Below, one piece after another: positions 1 to 5,151 of a stretch of 5,151 nt of DNA (the first letter of the stretch is position 1; the number at the start of each line of letters is the position of its first letter). The stretch covers positions 1-5,151 of the forward strand of contig JAUWHT010000400.1 in the NCBI GenBank assembly GCA_030605745.1, written 5' to 3'. A program made the position numbers and the translations under genes. This DNA is from Pirellulales bacterium (GTDB lineage: Bacteria > Planctomycetota > Planctomycetia > Pirellulales > Thermoguttaceae). Under the pieces are notes generated by a model that searched no databases, had not been told where the DNA came from, and was given only the letters and a program-made list of their open reading frames with translations.

Positions 1-1003
1 CACGTCGGACCTCGCTCGAGACCGCCTCTTTTTTAGCCGGCGACTCTGTCGAATGGAGGATCGCCAATGCTCTCGGTGCGATCAGCCCGGCCAACTCCGC
101 GTCGCCGAATTCCAACAACTGGCCAGGCAATCGCCGGTCGACCGGTTCTTGCCAACATCGATTGTGGCATTGGAAGTAATCGGCCACCGCCACGGCCGAA
201 ATCCGCCGGTCAACTGCCGCGGCATATAGCGCAGTCATGCCGCCTTGACCTATACCGACCAGCCCTATCCGCGCCGGGTCGACGTCTGCGCGATGGGTAA
301 GGTAGTCGATCGCGGCCAGTACATCCTGCACGTCCAGTCCGGTCATCGTGCGGCCGACGACATATCCCAACCGGTAAAGGATCATTCGCCGATCCTTGTT
401 ATTGACCTTCTTGCAATACGGATGATCGAGCAGTCGTTCAATCGACTGCGGGATGTACACTGCCGCACCTCGCCCTAGCAGGCTTGTCAGCCAGTCGGGG
501 AACTTGACATCGCCACTGAGTCCGGCGAACTTCTCGGGCCAGGTTTCCGCGTCGGGGCAGACGATCACGACCGGATGCCGTGTGCTCCTCTTGGGCACAA
601 ACAGCAGCCCGCGTGCCGAAAGCCCGGCAAACATCGGGATCGTGATCCGCTCGATGCAACACCCGTCCATCTGGACGACCAGTTCGCTTTCCGTTTGGTC
701 CAGCTTGGCATGGCCGTCCGCCAGGCCGAGCATCTTACGGCAGTTCGCCCGGTGAGGTGCGATCGACTTCTGATATGCTTCGGCCGAGGTGAAGTCGGGG
801 CTCCACCGCCGGTCGCGAATGTTCTGTGCCTCGTCAATCCGCCGCTGGAAGTAGTCACACACCTGCTTCAGGTGTTTCGCGTGGACAACGGCCCCGTCGG
901 GCAACATGAGAGGATCGGTGCCGGGAAGACGTTCCCCAGCGAACAGCATCGCGGGGACCAGAACTGCCACGATGGAAAACGAACTGATCCAGGAACGTTG
1001 CAT
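1..1003 (-). CDS. Secreted alpha/beta-hydrolase, acetyl-xylan-esterase-like (3' end cut by window)
   Basis: The reading frame is open from an ATG at 1003 to the left edge, giving 334 residues with no stop, so the C-terminus is missing. Residues 1-22 form a Sec-type signal peptide: a short positive start, a hydrophobic run, and a probable cut after LFA. Residues about 105-320 look like an alpha/beta-hydrolase core: strand VVIVCP (145-150), helix GLDVQDVLAAIDYL (222-235), elbow region RIGLVGIGQGG (245-255), and the IAPRALAI strand (308-315) typical of acetyl-xylan-esterase/dienelactone-hydrolase-like proteins. The FGDAELAGLIAPRAL stretch resembles large planctomycete esterase-like proteins, from memory. 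The elbow is G-I-G-Q-G, so the nucleophile position (252) is glycine rather than serine; ordinary serine-esterase activity is doubtful. The catalytic acid and His would lie beyond the window. The start is 5 bp after the ThuA-like stop, with only a weak AGG upstream, which suggests translational coupling. The hydrolase fold is fairly certain; function and substrate are not. Confidence 0.82.
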   Translation of the reverse strand, partial: MQRSWISSFSIVAVLVPAMLFAGERLPGTDPLMLPDGAVVHAKHLKQVCDYFQRRIDEAQNIRDRRWSPDFTSAEAYQKSIAPHRANCRKMLGLADGHAKLDQTESELVVQMDGCCIERITIPMFAGLSARGLLFVPKRSTRHPVVIVCPDAETWPEKFAGLSGDVKFPDWLTSLLGRGAAVYIPQSIERLLDHPYCKKVNNKDRRMILYRLGYVVGRTMTGLDVQDVLAAIDYLTHRADVDPARIGLVGIGQGGMTALYAAAVDRRISAVAVADYFQCHNRCWQEPVDRRLPGQLLEFGDAELAGLIAPRALAILHSTESPAKKEAVSSEVRR

Positions 1004-1008
1004 TCTGC

Positions 1009-1890
1009 CTATTCCCGCACGCTGGGTTTGTCCGGGCCTGGGAAATCGTCGGGGACCTTTTGGGTCACCTTGCCGGTGGCGGCCCACTGGGCGCCGCGCT
1101 GGAACGTGACGATAAAGGCCACGCTCTTAAGCTGCTTTGGCGCGTGGCCGAGCACCGTGTGGAACACGCGGCCTTTGCCGTACCGGATGGTCATCAGCAT
1201 CGGTTCGTGTTCGCCGGTGCCGCTCTTATCCTTCGGCGAGAAGGCGGTGGCCAGCACCGTCAGGTTCTTCGCCGGGCCGCGAAGCCGATTGTACAACTCG
1301 TCGGCCGAGTGCATAAAGACCTCCGGCAGCCCCTTGGTGATCGGATGGTCCGGCCGGCGAACGACCAACTGGAACTCGTGCTGTGGCCCGTGACTCCCGC
1401 CCGGTCCGGGCGTCATGTCGAAGACGACCTTTCCGTCGCGCCAGCGGACGTACGGGCCGTCCTTCTCGTTACGGCCGCCCCAGCCGCCGACGGCGATCAT
1501 CTGGTTGTACTGTTTCCACTCGGGAAACGCATTGTTGGCCGAGTGGTAGATCACCAGCCCGCCGCCCGCTTCCATGTAGTCTTCCAGGGCCTTTTTGGTT
1601 TCTTCCGGCCACGGGTCACCGCCGCCACCGTAGTTGCTGACCACCACGTCGTAGGCGGCAAAGTCGGGCCGGAAGCCGCTCATGTCCTGGCCCTTTGGGG
1701 GTGAGGTGGCCACGTCGACCGAAAACAGACCGGTCTGTTCCAACTGCTGCTTCAACAGCGGCGTGGTCTGTTTCCAGTAGTGGTTGTTCTGGCCGTCGAC
1801 GATCAGGGCCTTAAGCGGCGGTGCCGCCGTTGCCGCGGCAACCATGAGGGCCCAAATCCCTAGTGCGGCTACCCAACATCTGTACGACAT
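1009..1890 (-). CDS. Secreted ThuA-like domain protein
   Basis: A 293-residue protein. Residues 1-23 are a Sec signal peptide, with probable cleavage around ATAA/PP. The rest matches the ThuA-like family (Pfam PF06283, related in fold to class I glutamine amidotransferases): opening strand KALIVDGQNNHYW (27-39), YDVVVSNYGGGG (80-91), EDYMEAGGGLVIYHSANN (103-120), and a C-terminal GKGRVFHTVLGHAPKQL stretch. His116 lies where amidotransferases carry the nucleophilic Cys, which is usual for ThuA proteins. ThuA is named for trehalose utilisation in rhizobia, where it works with the Gfo/Idh/MocA enzyme ThuB on 3-keto-trehalose. A role on a 3-keto sugar here is inferred from that and from the neighbouring Gfo/Idh/MocA and DUF1080 genes. 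The ATG at 1890 is chosen because an AAGGAGG lies 5 bases upstream; an in-frame TTG at 1908 has no such site and would add residues before the signal peptide. It stops with TAG, 75 bp after the preceding gene. Confidence 0.92.
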   Translation of the reverse strand: MSYRCWVAALGIWALMVAAATAAPPLKALIVDGQNNHYWKQTTPLLKQQLEQTGLFSVDVATSPPKGQDMSGFRPDFAAYDVVVSNYGGGGDPWPEETKKALEDYMEAGGGLVIYHSANNAFPEWKQYNQMIAVGGWGGRNEKDGPYVRWRDGKVVFDMTPGPGGSHGPQHEFQLVVRRPDHPITKGLPEVFMHSADELYNRLRGPAKNLTVLATAFSPKDKSGTGEHEPMLMTIRYGKGRVFHTVLGHAPKQLKSVAFIVTFQRGAQWAATGKVTQKVPDDFPGPDKPSVRE

Positions 1891-1895
1891 CGAAT

Positions 1896-1902
1896 CCTCC
1901 TT
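1896..1902 (-). promoter_or_regulatory. Ribosome binding site of the ThuA-like gene
   Basis: The minus strand reads AAGGAGG, a full anti-16S match, 5 bases before the ATG at 1890. It decides the start against the in-frame TTG at 1908. Confidence 0.85.
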
Positions 1903-1965
1903 TTTCAAATGAGATGTTGAATGGTACTAACGCAGCTCTTTTCATCTGTGTGCCGATCGCGCGAT

Positions 1966-2646
1966 TCACTTCCGCCCCAGCACCTCCAAAAACTTGGGCA
2001 TAAAGTAGGGCAGATCACCCCAGCCACGTGAGGTCACCACGGAGCCATCCACCACCACCGGCTTGTCGATGAACTTGCCTCCCAACAGCTCGATGTCCCG
2101 CTTGATCCCGCCATGACCGGTCAGCCGAAGTCCCTTGATCGGCCGGGCCGTGTAGATCAGCATCGTTCCGTGACACATCGCCCCCAGCGGGAGCCTGTTG
2201 TCGAGGAAGTGTCCGATGGTCTTCACCAGGTCTTTGTCTTGGCGGATCTTCTCCGGCGCGCGACCGCCGGGGAGCAGCAGGCCATCGTAGTCGGCCGGAT
2301 TGACGTCCTTGTAGGCCAACTGGGCCTTGAGCCGGTAGCCGGCCTTCTCGGTGTAACCTAAGAACTGCGGATCAACGTCGTGGACCACCAACTGGAGCCG
2401 CTTGATGGTCGGGGCAGCCACCACGGGCTCGACTCCCTCTTCCATCAGCCGGTAGATCATGTAGTAGGTCTCCAGCGCCTCGCTGAAGTCACCCACACCG
2501 ATCAGCACCCGCTTGCCCTTCAGCGGCCGGGTCGGGCGCGAGTTCGCCAAGGCTTGTGTGCCGCCGACCGCGGCAAGGCCCGCGGCTCCCAGCGCAGTGG
2601 CCAACGCCTGACGACGAGTGCGATTCTTCAATTCGTGCTCAGACAT
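1966..2646 (-). CDS. Tat-exported DJ-1/PfpI family protein
   Basis: A 226-residue protein. The N-terminus has a twin-arginine motif (TRRQAL, Arg11-Arg12), a hydrophobic Ala/Gly-rich segment (14-33) and an ALA/NS cleavage-like site, so Tat export is likely. Residues 43-224 form a DJ-1/PfpI domain (Pfam PF01965): strand KRVLIGVGDFSEALE (45-59) with the acidic Glu56 or Glu59 region, YDGLLLPGG (120-128), and nucleophile elbow GAMCHG with Cys158-His159 intact. The closing stretch VVVDGSVVTSRGWGDLP (197-213) is also typical. Family members act as proteases, chaperones, glyoxalase/deglycase-like enzymes, isonitrile hydratases and more, so the reaction cannot be named. Placed next to keto-sugar genes it might act on a carbonyl sugar product (inference). 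The ATG at 2646 is preferred for its AAGGAG site; the longer TTG start at 2673 would place extra residues before the Tat signal. The domain is full length, with no frameshift. Confidence 0.9.
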   Translation of the reverse strand: MSEHELKNRTRRQALATALGAAGLAAVGGTQALANSRPTRPLKGKRVLIGVGDFSEALETYYMIYRLMEEGVEPVVAAPTIKRLQLVVHDVDPQFLGYTEKAGYRLKAQLAYKDVNPADYDGLLLPGGRAPEKIRQDKDLVKTIGHFLDNRLPLGAMCHGTMLIYTARPIKGLRLTGHGGIKRDIELLGGKFIDKPVVVDGSVVTSRGWGDLPYFMPKFLEVLGRK

Positions 2647-2652
2647 GGTTTT

Positions 2653-2658
2653 CTCCTT
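2653..2658 (-). promoter_or_regulatory. Ribosome binding site of the DJ-1/PfpI gene
   Basis: The minus strand reads AAGGAG, then AAAACC, then the ATG at 2646: a 6-base spacing. It fixes the start downstream of the in-frame TTG at 2673. Confidence 0.8.
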
Positions 2659-2670
2659 GTTATTGTAACA
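2658..2670. repeat. Small inverted repeat beside the DJ-1/PfpI ribosome binding site
   Basis: TGTTA-TTG-TAACA is a perfect 5-bp dyad with a 3-base centre, in an AT-rich gap of a GC-rich region. On the mRNA it would abut or overlap the AAGGAG site, so it could be a weak hairpin or an operator. The stem is short and may be chance. Confidence 0.3.
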
Positions 2671-2684
2671 CAAGTGAACATGAC

Positions 2685-2696
2685 ATTACCAGTAAT
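2685..2696. repeat. Small inverted repeat ATTAC-N2-GTAAT between the oxidoreductase and DJ-1/PfpI genes
   Basis: ATTAC and GTAAT form a perfect 5-bp dyad around two bases, 13 bp after the oxidoreductase stop codon in transcription order. It has no GC-rich stem or T tract, so it does not look like a terminator. A protein-binding site is possible but unsupported. Confidence 0.25.
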
Positions 2697-2709
2697 GCGT
2701 TGCTTCTGC

Positions 2710-4053
2710 TTATAGGACCTTGGTAACCCCGGGCATAGCGACCGGGTAGTAGCCGTTCTTGTCGGCCACCACCGGCGGCGCGGCATCGAAGGCGTATCTT
2801 TCCGGCGCCAGGCTTCGCTTGGAGTTAAGCGCATCCCCCCAGCGGATCACCTGGCCGGAGTAGCTGGCCATGCGGCCCATGATCGCTGTCATGGTGCTCA
2901 TGGCGGCGTAGTCGGTCTCGTTGTGCGGTTTGTTGTTGCGAATGGCATCCATCAGCACGTCGTGCTCTACCTGGTAGTAGTTGGGCACGGGGCCGCGGAA
3001 GCGCCACTTCCCGGCGCCTTCGATTCGCCCGCGGCCGATGTCGGCGCAGCCGTCCATACCGTGCGCATGTGCCGAGGCGCTGTTCCAGCAGCCGGAAATC
3101 TGCCGCGTCTGGGCGAACATCTTGGTGCCGTTGTCGAAAGTGAACTCGACGAAGTGGTGGTCGAAGGTATCGCCGTGTTGGGTGTCCAGCCGGAACTGCC
3201 GGCCGCCTTGGCCCTGTGCCGTGACAGGATGCCCCCCCTTCAGCCAGAGGCACACGTCGATGAAATGAAGCAACGCATCGACGAAGTAACCGCCGCTCAC
3301 CCAGAGGAAATGATACGGGTGCCGCAACTGGTAGTACATCTCCGTCATGTCGGCCGGGCGGGGGCGAGTGTCCCGCAGAAAACTCGTGTTCCAGTAGCAG
3401 CGCATAAAGGCAACTTCTCCGATAGCGCCGTCCTGGAGCCGCTTGATGGTTTCCTGGTACCGGGTGTTATGGCGGAACATCAGGCCGACGGAAACTTTCA
3501 GGTCCTTCTTTTTGGCCTCTTCATTGGCGGCGAGTATTTGCCGGACGCCCGGGGCGTCGACGGCCAGCGGCTTTTCCATGAACACATGTTTGCCCTGCTT
3601 GACGGCGTATTCATAGTGCACGGGCCGGAAGTGCGGCGGGGTGGCAAGGATCACCATCTCCACGCCGCTGTCGACGGCCTGCTTGTATGCGTCGAAACCG
3701 ACAAAGCGGCGCTCCGGCGGCACGTCGATCTTGGCACTAAATCCCTCGTGCGCCTCCCGATCATAGTCGGCCTGTTGGCCCTTGGTAAGATTGTTGAGGC
3801 TGGTTTCGAGCCGGTCCTGGAACAGATCGGCCATTGCCCAGAGCTTGACCGGCCCCCGAGTCTTTAGGGCCTGGGAGGCAGCTCCCGTACCGCGGGCGCC
3901 GCAGCCGATAAGTGCCACCTTGATGGTCTCATCGCCCGCCGCGTAGGCCCGGCTGGCAATGCTGCTACTCACCCGCAGTGCAGCGGTGCCGGCGGCCGCG
4001 ATACCGACCGACCCCCTCAGAAAATCACGACGAGAAGATTTTAGTTTGTCCAT
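2710..4053 (-). CDS. Tat-exported Gfo/Idh/MocA family oxidoreductase
   Basis: A 447-residue NAD(P)-dependent sugar-type dehydrogenase. The N-terminus is a canonical Tat signal, SSRRDFLRG (Arg8-Arg9) followed by a hydrophobic stretch and an AYA/AG-like cut near residue 38, so the enzyme is probably folded with its cofactor before export. The Rossmann domain starts at residue 44 with VALIGCGARGTG (46-57); acidic MADLF follows (74-78), then ILATPPHFRP (135-144) and the family hallmark MEKPLA with Lys161. The C-terminal domain holds GGYFVDALLHFIDVCLWL (254-271), with Asp259, His263 and Asp266 in the expected catalytic positions, and YYQVEHDVLMDAIRNNKPHNE, common in planctomycete members. Relatives oxidise or reduce sugars and cyclitols; C3 oxidation of a glycoside is inferred from the DUF1080 and ThuA-like neighbours. 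The ATG at 4053 is chosen because GAGG lies 9 bases upstream and the Tat motif follows at once; ATG 4068 and GTG 4149 lack a site, and 4149 would overlap the previous gene. Confidence 0.94.
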   Translation of the reverse strand: MDKLKSSRRDFLRGSVGIAAAGTAALRVSSSIASRAYAAGDETIKVALIGCGARGTGAASQALKTRGPVKLWAMADLFQDRLETSLNNLTKGQQADYDREAHEGFSAKIDVPPERRFVGFDAYKQAVDSGVEMVILATPPHFRPVHYEYAVKQGKHVFMEKPLAVDAPGVRQILAANEEAKKKDLKVSVGLMFRHNTRYQETIKRLQDGAIGEVAFMRCYWNTSFLRDTRPRPADMTEMYYQLRHPYHFLWVSGGYFVDALLHFIDVCLWLKGGHPVTAQGQGGRQFRLDTQHGDTFDHHFVEFTFDNGTKMFAQTRQISGCWNSASAHAHGMDGCADIGRGRIEGAGKWRFRGPVPNYYQVEHDVLMDAIRNNKPHNETDYAAMSTMTAIMGRMASYSGQVIRWGDALNSKRSLAPERYAFDAAPPVVADKNGYYPVAMPGVTKVL

Positions 4054-4062
4054 TATCGTTTT

Positions 4063-4066
4063 CCTC
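4063..4066 (-). promoter_or_regulatory. Ribosome binding site of the Gfo/Idh/MocA gene
   Basis: The minus strand reads GAGGAAAACGATA before the ATG at 4053, a GAGG core with 9 bases of spacing. It is weaker than the sites of the neighbouring genes but favours 4053 over 4068 and 4149. Confidence 0.65.
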
Positions 4067-4096
4067 ATACATTGTTTGGAACTCCATTTAGGATAC

Positions 4097-4106
4097 CGGA
4101 ATTCCG
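4097..4106. repeat. 10-bp palindrome CGGAATTCCG upstream of the oxidoreductase gene
   Basis: A perfect palindrome in the 65-bp gap between the DUF1080 stop and the oxidoreductase start. A related GGAACTCC lies at 4078-4085, exactly 20 bp from GGAATTCC at 4098-4105, about two helical turns. This could be a paired operator or chance; there is no T tract to make it a terminator. Confidence 0.3.
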
Positions 4107-4118
4107 AGCAATCCGCAC

Positions 4119-4847
4119 TCAGAGCCGTTTCAGTCGGATGTTGCGGCACTGCACTTTCATGGGCGGCCCCTGATGTAGCTGAATGGCCAGGATGCCGCTT
4201 TGCCGCCGCATCGAGGCGTCTTCATCTGTTACGTCCACCATCAGGTGACCATTGATCTTGTGCATGAAGTGATTACCCTTGGCGATGATATGGTACTCGT
4301 TCCAGTCTTCGTTCTTGACGTAGGACTCGAGCTTCTTGCCGTCAGCGAATTTGGCCACGATCTTCGGCTTGTGGTTCTCACCGACAACGGATTTGTTGCC
4401 GCGCAGACCCAGGAACTCTCGTCGCCGCTCTTCGTACAGCGCACCTCCCCACCAGCCGAAGGGGTCTCCGAAGTCGGCCTGGTATCCACCGACGACCCAC
4501 TTACCCCACTTCTCGGGTTCTTCCCAACTGCGGTACTGAATGCCCGAATTGCCGCCAAAGACACGACACTCCAACCGCAGCTCGAAGTCTTCCAGCTTAC
4601 CCTGCCGCCAGATGATGAAAGTGTTTCCCTTGGTCGGGTTATCCTTGGTAGTCTGGCCGGTGATCGCACCCTCTTCGACTCGCCAGAACTTGGGATTGCC
4701 GTCCCAGCCGTTAAGGGTTTTGCCGTCGAAGATGGGCTTGAAACCCTCTTCGGCATCAGTCGTCCGGGCGGCCAGAGGCGACAGCCCGTAGCAGACTCCC
4801 AGAAGGGCGATGATCCGCAGACGGACGGACCGAGTAGGTCGATTCAT
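4119..4847 (-). CDS. Secreted DUF1080 / 3-keto-disaccharide hydrolase domain protein
   Basis: A 242-residue protein. Residues 1 to about 32 form a signal peptide, with Arg-rich start RPTRSVRLR, hydrophobic IIALLGVCYGL, and a cut somewhere before EEGF. Cys19 does not sit in a proper lipobox (LGVC), so a lipoprotein is unlikely. Residues 36-242 span one DUF1080 domain (Pfam PF06439, concanavalin-like jelly roll) at usual length: FKPIFDGKTLNGWDG (36-50), FWRVEEGAITGQTT (54-67), DFELRLECRV (87-96), GGNSGIQYRS (98-107), GGYQADF (120-126), and the closing GILAIQLHQGPPMKVQCRNIRLK. Characterised members hydrolyse 3-keto glycosides made by Gfo/Idh/MocA dehydrogenases, and such an enzyme is encoded immediately downstream, which supports that role here; the sugar is unknown. 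The start at 4847 has a strong AAGGAGG. The gene begins 19 bp after the upstream stop. Confidence 0.93.
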   Translation of the reverse strand: MNRPTRSVRLRIIALLGVCYGLSPLAARTTDAEEGFKPIFDGKTLNGWDGNPKFWRVEEGAITGQTTKDNPTKGNTFIIWRQGKLEDFELRLECRVFGGNSGIQYRSWEEPEKWGKWVVGGYQADFGDPFGWWGGALYEERRREFLGLRGNKSVVGENHKPKIVAKFADGKKLESYVKNEDWNEYHIIAKGNHFMHKINGHLMVDVTDEDASMRRQSGILAIQLHQGPPMKVQCRNIRLKRL

Positions 4848-4852
4848 AGTTT

Positions 4853-4859
4853 CCTCCTT
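4853..4859 (-). promoter_or_regulatory. Ribosome binding site of the DUF1080 gene
   Basis: The minus strand reads AAAGGAGG, then AAACT, then the ATG at 4847: a full-strength site with 5 bases of spacing. It lies between the upstream stop codon and this start, immediately beside the tandem repeat at 4861-4880. Confidence 0.85.
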
Positions 4860-4860
4860 T

Positions 4861-4880
4861 CAGATGTTAGCAGATGTTAG
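4861..4880. repeat. Perfect 10-bp tandem duplication spanning a stop codon
   Basis: Two exact, adjoining copies of CAGATGTTAG (CTAACATCTG on the coding strand). The repeat contains the last codons and the TAA stop of the upstream gene. With a single copy the same frame would read Pro-Asn-Ile and then stop at TGA, running straight into the ribosome binding site of the DUF1080 gene. It looks like a recent slippage duplication. Confidence 0.85.
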
Positions 4881-5151
4881 GGTTGGTGAATCGCATGGCG
4901 GCATTGGAGTGGTAGGTGGACGGTTCACTGAGGATACAACCTTCCGGACCGGCCTGCAACCAGTGTTTTTCCAACGGCCTCTTGCGGCCGGTTACCTGGC
5001 CGACTTGCAGCGCCGTCTCGTTCATCACAGTGACGTACTTTGCCTCGCTCTGGTGGATATTCACCCCGAGGTGAGCCGTCGGTTTCCCTTCGCCGTAGAT
5101 GAACATCGAGCCGTAGCGGACGTGATATGATTCCATCTTTGGGGCCACCCC
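4867..5151 (-). CDS. C-terminal part of an unidentified protein (5' end outside window)
   Basis: The frame is open from the right edge to a TAA at 4867, giving 94 residues; the gene starts upstream of the window. An internal GTG at 5148 and ATG at 5136 are not believable starts, since the frame continues through the edge and no ribosome binding site can be seen. I do not recognise the family. Visible features are SMFIYGEG, a KPTAHLGVNIHQSEAKYVTV stretch, basic GRKRPLEKHW, and AGPEGCILSEPSTYHSNAAMRF near the end. It is rich in His and beta-prone, with no membrane segment. The alternation of strands with conserved-looking His could fit a small beta-barrel or cupin-like fold, but that is a guess. 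It lies 19 bp before the DUF1080 gene, on the same strand, so it is probably the preceding gene of the operon. Its C-terminus has been changed by the 10-bp duplication at 4861-4880. Confidence 0.75.
   Translation of the reverse strand, partial: GVAPKMESYHVRYGSMFIYGEGKPTAHLGVNIHQSEAKYVTVMNETALQVGQVTGRKRPLEKHWLQAGPEGCILSEPSTYHSNAAMRFTNPNIC

Noticed and set aside
67..478. Short plus-strand frames near the left edge, and the minus-strand frames at 438-662 and 565-858
   Set aside because: All overlap the longer minus-strand esterase-like frame, which is open from 1003 to the edge and reads as a real hydrolase.
575..1393. Plus-strand open frame of 272 codons
   Set aside because: It is antisense to both the esterase-like and ThuA-like genes and crosses their junction. 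Its product has no recognisable domain.
1060..1704. Plus-strand open frame of 214 codons
   Set aside because: It is the shadow of the ThuA-like gene, which has clear family motifs, a signal peptide and a strong ribosome binding site.
1904..1921. TTCAA/TTGAA inverted repeat upstream of the ThuA-like ribosome binding site
   Set aside because: A 5-bp AT-rich stem with an 8-base loop is too weak to call a regulatory hairpin.
1956..1965. Palindrome ATCGCGCGAT directly after the DJ-1/PfpI stop, considered as a terminator
   Set aside because: The stem has no room for a loop and no T tract follows, so it is probably chance in GC-rich DNA.
2923..3867. Plus-strand open frame of 314 codons opposite the oxidoreductase gene
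   Set aside because: It lies fully antisense to a clear Gfo/Idh/MocA gene with complete motifs. The product has no recognisable domain and no good ribosome binding site, as expected for a GC-rich shadow frame.
4054..4149. Upstream GTG start at 4149 for the oxidoreductase
   Set aside because: It would add 32 residues before the Tat signal, overlap the DUF1080 gene and lack a ribosome binding site.
4779..4847. Possible lipoprotein signal at Cys19 of the DUF1080 protein
   Set aside because: The residues before the Cys (L-G-V) do not match a lipobox, which needs Gly, Ala or Ser just before the Cys.
4200..4880. Plus-strand open frame of 226 codons
   Set aside because: It is antisense to the DUF1080 gene and its product is not a recognisable protein.

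Overview
The window reads as a piece of one minus-strand gene cluster from a planctomycete-like bacterium. The taxonomic guess is an inference from three things. The DNA is GC-rich. Gfo/Idh/MocA, DUF1080 (3-keto-disaccharide hydrolase), ThuA-like and acetyl-xylan-esterase-like genes occur together, a set much expanded in Planctomycetota. The proteins also carry Tat/Sec export signals and sit behind strong AAGGAGG-type ribosome binding sites. No rRNA, tRNA, mobile element or CRISPR is present.

Layout in transcription order (right to left): (1) 5151-4867, C-terminal 94 residues of an unidentified protein whose start lies outside the window; (2) 4847-4119, secreted DUF1080 / 3-keto-disaccharide hydrolase domain protein; (3) 4053-2710, Tat-exported Gfo/Idh/MocA oxidoreductase; (4) 2646-1966, Tat-exported DJ-1/PfpI-type protein; (5) 1890-1009, secreted ThuA-like protein; (6) 1003-1, first 334 residues of a secreted alpha/beta-hydrolase of the acetyl-xylan-esterase kind, which runs off the left edge. 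Gaps are 19, 65, 63, 75 and 5 bp, with no convincing terminator or promoter inside. The simplest reading is a single operon whose promoter lies to the right of the window. All stretches between genes are short, so there is no gene-free region above 300 bases.

Working hypothesis: this is an extracytoplasmic oxidative glycoside-processing unit. The Gfo/Idh/MocA enzyme would oxidise a sugar (probably at C3), the DUF1080 protein would cleave the 3-keto glycoside, and the ThuA-like, DJ-1-like and esterase-like proteins would handle the keto-sugar product or its acyl decorations. The family assignments are well supported by motifs. The pathway, the substrate and any cooperation between the proteins are inferred. 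The most notable details are a glycine where the catalytic serine of the esterase-like protein should be, an exported DJ-1/PfpI protein with an intact Cys-His pair, and a perfect 10-bp tandem duplication that has moved the stop codon of gene 1.
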